This document shows positions 24,129 through 25,184 of a stretch of 25,184 bases of DNA, one piece after another (positions within the stretch are counted from its first letter, which is position 1; each line of letters starts with the position of its first letter). Both the position numbers and the translations under genes were made by a program. Source of the stretch: an uncultured Clostridia bacterium (GTDB lineage: Bacteria > Bacillota > Clostridia > Oscillospirales > Ruminococcaceae); contig CANRDG010000009.1 of assembly GCA_947629275.1 (NCBI GenBank), positions 1 through 25,184 on the forward strand, written 5' to 3'. The notes beneath the pieces were generated by a model that saw only the letters and a list, made by a program, of their open reading frames with translations, had not been told where the DNA came from and made no database searches.

Positions 24129-24622
24129 GCGTTGCGGTATTTATCGAGAATACCTTCAACTTCCTTGGTGGTAAGTCTGCCGTAAACGTCGTCATTTATG
24201 GTCATTACCGGAGCAAGACCGCACGCGCCTATGCAGCGGCAGTCCACCAAAGTGAACTTTCCGTCCGCGGTAGTTTCGCCGCCCTTTATACCGAGCGTCT
24301 CGCTGATCTTGTCAAAAATATCTCCGCTGCCCTTAACGTAGCAGGCAGTGCCGAGACATACCGAAATAGTATATTCTCCCTTAGGATAAAGTGAAAACTG
24401 AGAGTAGAACGTTACAACGCCGTATATCTTCTCCATGGAAACATCCATTTCTTCGGCGATGATCTTCTGCACCTCCACAGGGAGATAGCCGTATATCTCC
24501 TGTGCTTTCTGCAAGACAGGCATCAGCGCGCCCTTGTCGGACTTGTGTTCGGCAATGACCTGACGCAGTTTAGCCTCCTGCTCAGCCGTTCCCTTGAACG
24601 GGATAGCTATGTTTTTAGCCAT
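24125..24622 (-). CDS. hydC: NuoE-like 2Fe-2S subunit HydC
   Basis: ATG 24622 is chosen because AGGAGG lies 7 bases upstream; a longer frame would add a 30-residue extension with no ribosome site. The product has 165 residues. An N-terminal helical part (LMPVLQKAQEIYGYLPVEVQ, VSMEKIYGVVTFYSQF) is typical of NuoE. The thioredoxin-like 2Fe-2S domain has C89, C94, C130 and C134 (SVCLGTACY, DCRCIGACGLAPV). It passes electrons between HydB and HydA in the bifurcating complex. It is the first gene of the operon. Confidence 0.94.
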   Translation of the reverse strand: MAKNIAIPFKGTAEQEAKLRQVIAEHKSDKGALMPVLQKAQEIYGYLPVEVQKIIAEEMDVSMEKIYGVVTFYSQFSLYPKGEYTISVCLGTACYVKGSGDIFDKISETLGIKGGETTADGKFTLVDCRCIGACGLAPVMTINDDVYGRLTTKEVEGILDKYRNA

Positions 24623-24721
24623 TTCAAAACCTCCTGTAAAATTTATATGCACACATGGCAAACAAAACAGCTTTTGCGGCAGCGTTCCCACCGCACAAGT
24701 AATTTTTTGCACCGCAGGCAG

Positions 24722-24749
24722 AAAAAACCGTATTATCCCTGCTTACGGT
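24722..24749 (-). promoter_or_regulatory. Terminator-like hairpin in the hydrogenase operon leader (candidate attenuator)
   Basis: On the minus strand ACCGTA (24744-24749) pairs with TACGGT (24727-24732) around an 11-base loop and is followed directly by five Ts (24722-24726). It begins only a few bases after the expected transcription start and about 100 bases before the ATG. A second possible hairpin (TGCGG/CCGCA arms, about 24674-24697) follows. No known riboswitch class was recognised. Confidence 0.4.
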
Positions 24750-24761
24750 CTTACAGTATCT

Positions 24762-24790
24762 ATTATAACATATTCGCTTTCAAATTGCTA
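24762..24790 (-). promoter_or_regulatory. Promoter of the hydrogenase operon (extended -10)
   Basis: The minus strand has TGTTATAAT, an extended -10 (TATAAT at 24762-24767 preceded by TGn). The -35 at 17-base spacing is weak (TAGCAA, 24785-24790). A weak -35 suggests activator dependence or reliance on the extended -10. The leader to the ATG at 24622 is about 130 bases. Confidence 0.6.
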
Positions 24791-24812
24791 TAAACATTTC
24801 TTACATACAAAG

Positions 24813-24830
24813 CAAACGTTTTTTGTGCAA
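24813..24830 (+). promoter_or_regulatory. Shared upstream element, copy 3 (DRTGG gene)
   Basis: Plus strand reads CAAACGTTTTTTGTGCAA, in the same orientation to the downstream gene as the two lipoprotein copies. It lies 91 bases upstream of the DRTGG -35. A second arm, TTTGCACAAAAGAAC (24881-24895), is its inverted partner. The rest of the 24623-25008 intergenic region holds the two divergent promoters and the leader hairpins; no small gene is evident. Confidence 0.4.
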
Positions 24831-24921
24831 TTTCGACATCTTTAATAAAAAAGAAAATTTTCTGACTTAATTTTCCGCTATTTGCACAAAAGAACTTCCT
24901 TAAAATTATATGGAAAACGAC

Positions 24922-24950
24922 TTGAAAATAATGCGGAAAGATGTTATTAT
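24922..24950 (+). promoter_or_regulatory. Promoter of the divergent DRTGG-domain gene
   Basis: TTGAAA (24922-24927), a 17-base spacer and TATTAT (24945-24950) on the plus strand, about 58 bases before the ATG. AAGGAG at 24994-24999 is the ribosome site. Confidence 0.7.
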
Positions 24951-25008
24951 AGAAGTATATATTTTTTGATACGCGTAGATCTCTAAAAAATGTAAGGAGT
25001 TTTTAGTT

Positions 25009-25184
25009 ATGACAATTGCCGATATTCAGAAGCTGCTCGGCGCAGAAGTGCTCTGCGGTGAGGAATTTATTTCAAAGAACGTACATACCGCCTGCGGTTC
25101 GGACATGATGAGCGACGTTTTAGCATATGTAAAAGATCAGTCGCTTTTGCTGACGGGGCTGTGCAATCCGCAGGTGATAAGAAC
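25009..25184 (+). CDS. DRTGG-domain protein, 5' part only
   Basis: ATG 25009 follows TAAGGAG by 9 bases and opens 58 codons to the window edge. The sequence MTIADIQKLLGAEVLCGEE, then TACGSDMMSDVLAYVKDQSLLLTG, matches the start of small DRTGG-domain proteins, in which a GGYxSDLLSDVM-like block is typical. The domain is named after a motif of phosphotransacetylase-linked and CBS-linked proteins and is thought to bind a small ligand. Such genes often neighbour clostridial [FeFe]-hydrogenase operons together with ATPase and PHP genes. Here it is divergent from the operon. This is the only plus-strand gene in the window. Confidence 0.75.
   Translation, partial: MTIADIQKLLGAEVLCGEEFISKNVHTACGSDMMSDVLAYVKDQSLLLTGLCNPQVIR

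Noticed and set aside
19564..24622. Respiratory complex I fragment (NuoE/F/G)
   Set aside because: The third large subunit has H-cluster motifs TSCSPGW, MPC and GCPGGC, so this is a hydrogenase operon, not complex I.
24636..24712. N-terminal extension of HydC from an upstream ATG
   Set aside because: The extension has no ribosome site and no NuoE similarity, whereas ATG 24622 has AGGAGG at ideal spacing.

Overview
The window looks like a low-to-mid GC Gram-positive anaerobe of the Oscillospiraceae, most likely a Ruminococcus close to the cellulolytic R. albus group. This is inferred from gene content: an intracellular cellobiose phosphorylase, an electron-bifurcating type [FeFe]-hydrogenase operon, an OmpR/PhoR-type two-component pair, Cys-lipoproteins with Ser/Thr/Glu linkers, and a very large signal-peptide-bearing surface protein built from Gram-positive pilin-type domains. 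Every gene except the last partial one lies on the minus strand, so the natural reading order is from high to low coordinates.

Region 1 (24.1-25.2 kb, then down to 19.6 kb) is the hydrogen-metabolism block. A minus-strand operon runs hydC-like (NuoE), a stand-alone GHKL ATPase, a small thioredoxin-like ferredoxin, hydB (NuoF) and hydA (H-cluster subunit), and ends at a strong hairpin. It has a 130-nt leader containing a terminator-like hairpin. A DRTGG-domain gene is transcribed divergently from the same 386-bp intergenic region. Together the enzymes would couple NADH and reduced ferredoxin oxidation to H2 formation. The ATPase and the DRTGG protein are unexplained companions.

Region 2 (17.4-19.4 kb) carries two related lipoproteins of unknown function. 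Each has its own near-consensus promoter, and both share a sequence element upstream that recurs in front of the DRTGG gene.

Region 3 (14.4-17.4 kb) is an overlapping housekeeping operon: a small membrane protein, acpS, nnr (NAD(P)HX repair) and a short lipoprotein with a probable TTG start, ended by a hairpin.

Region 4 (10.4-14.3 kb) is a second tightly packed operon behind a perfect-consensus promoter: a coiled-coil membrane protein of unknown function, an aldose 1-epimerase family protein, dtd, a PhoB-type regulator and its histidine kinase.

Region 5 (7.7-10.4 kb) is the cellobiose phosphorylase with its own promoter. A perfect 24-bp palindrome lies between it and the next gene.

Region 6 (1-7.7 kb) is one uninterrupted minus-strand frame of 2,566 codons running off the window. 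It encodes a giant surface adhesin with a signal peptide, a VWA domain split by a roughly 550-residue insertion containing a LamG-like fold, then eight pilin-type repeats of about 130 residues and the start of a Pro/Asp-rich stalk. The most unusual items are this adhesin (including a G7 tract early in its coding sequence), the regulatory architecture around the hydrogenase operon, and the shared upstream element.
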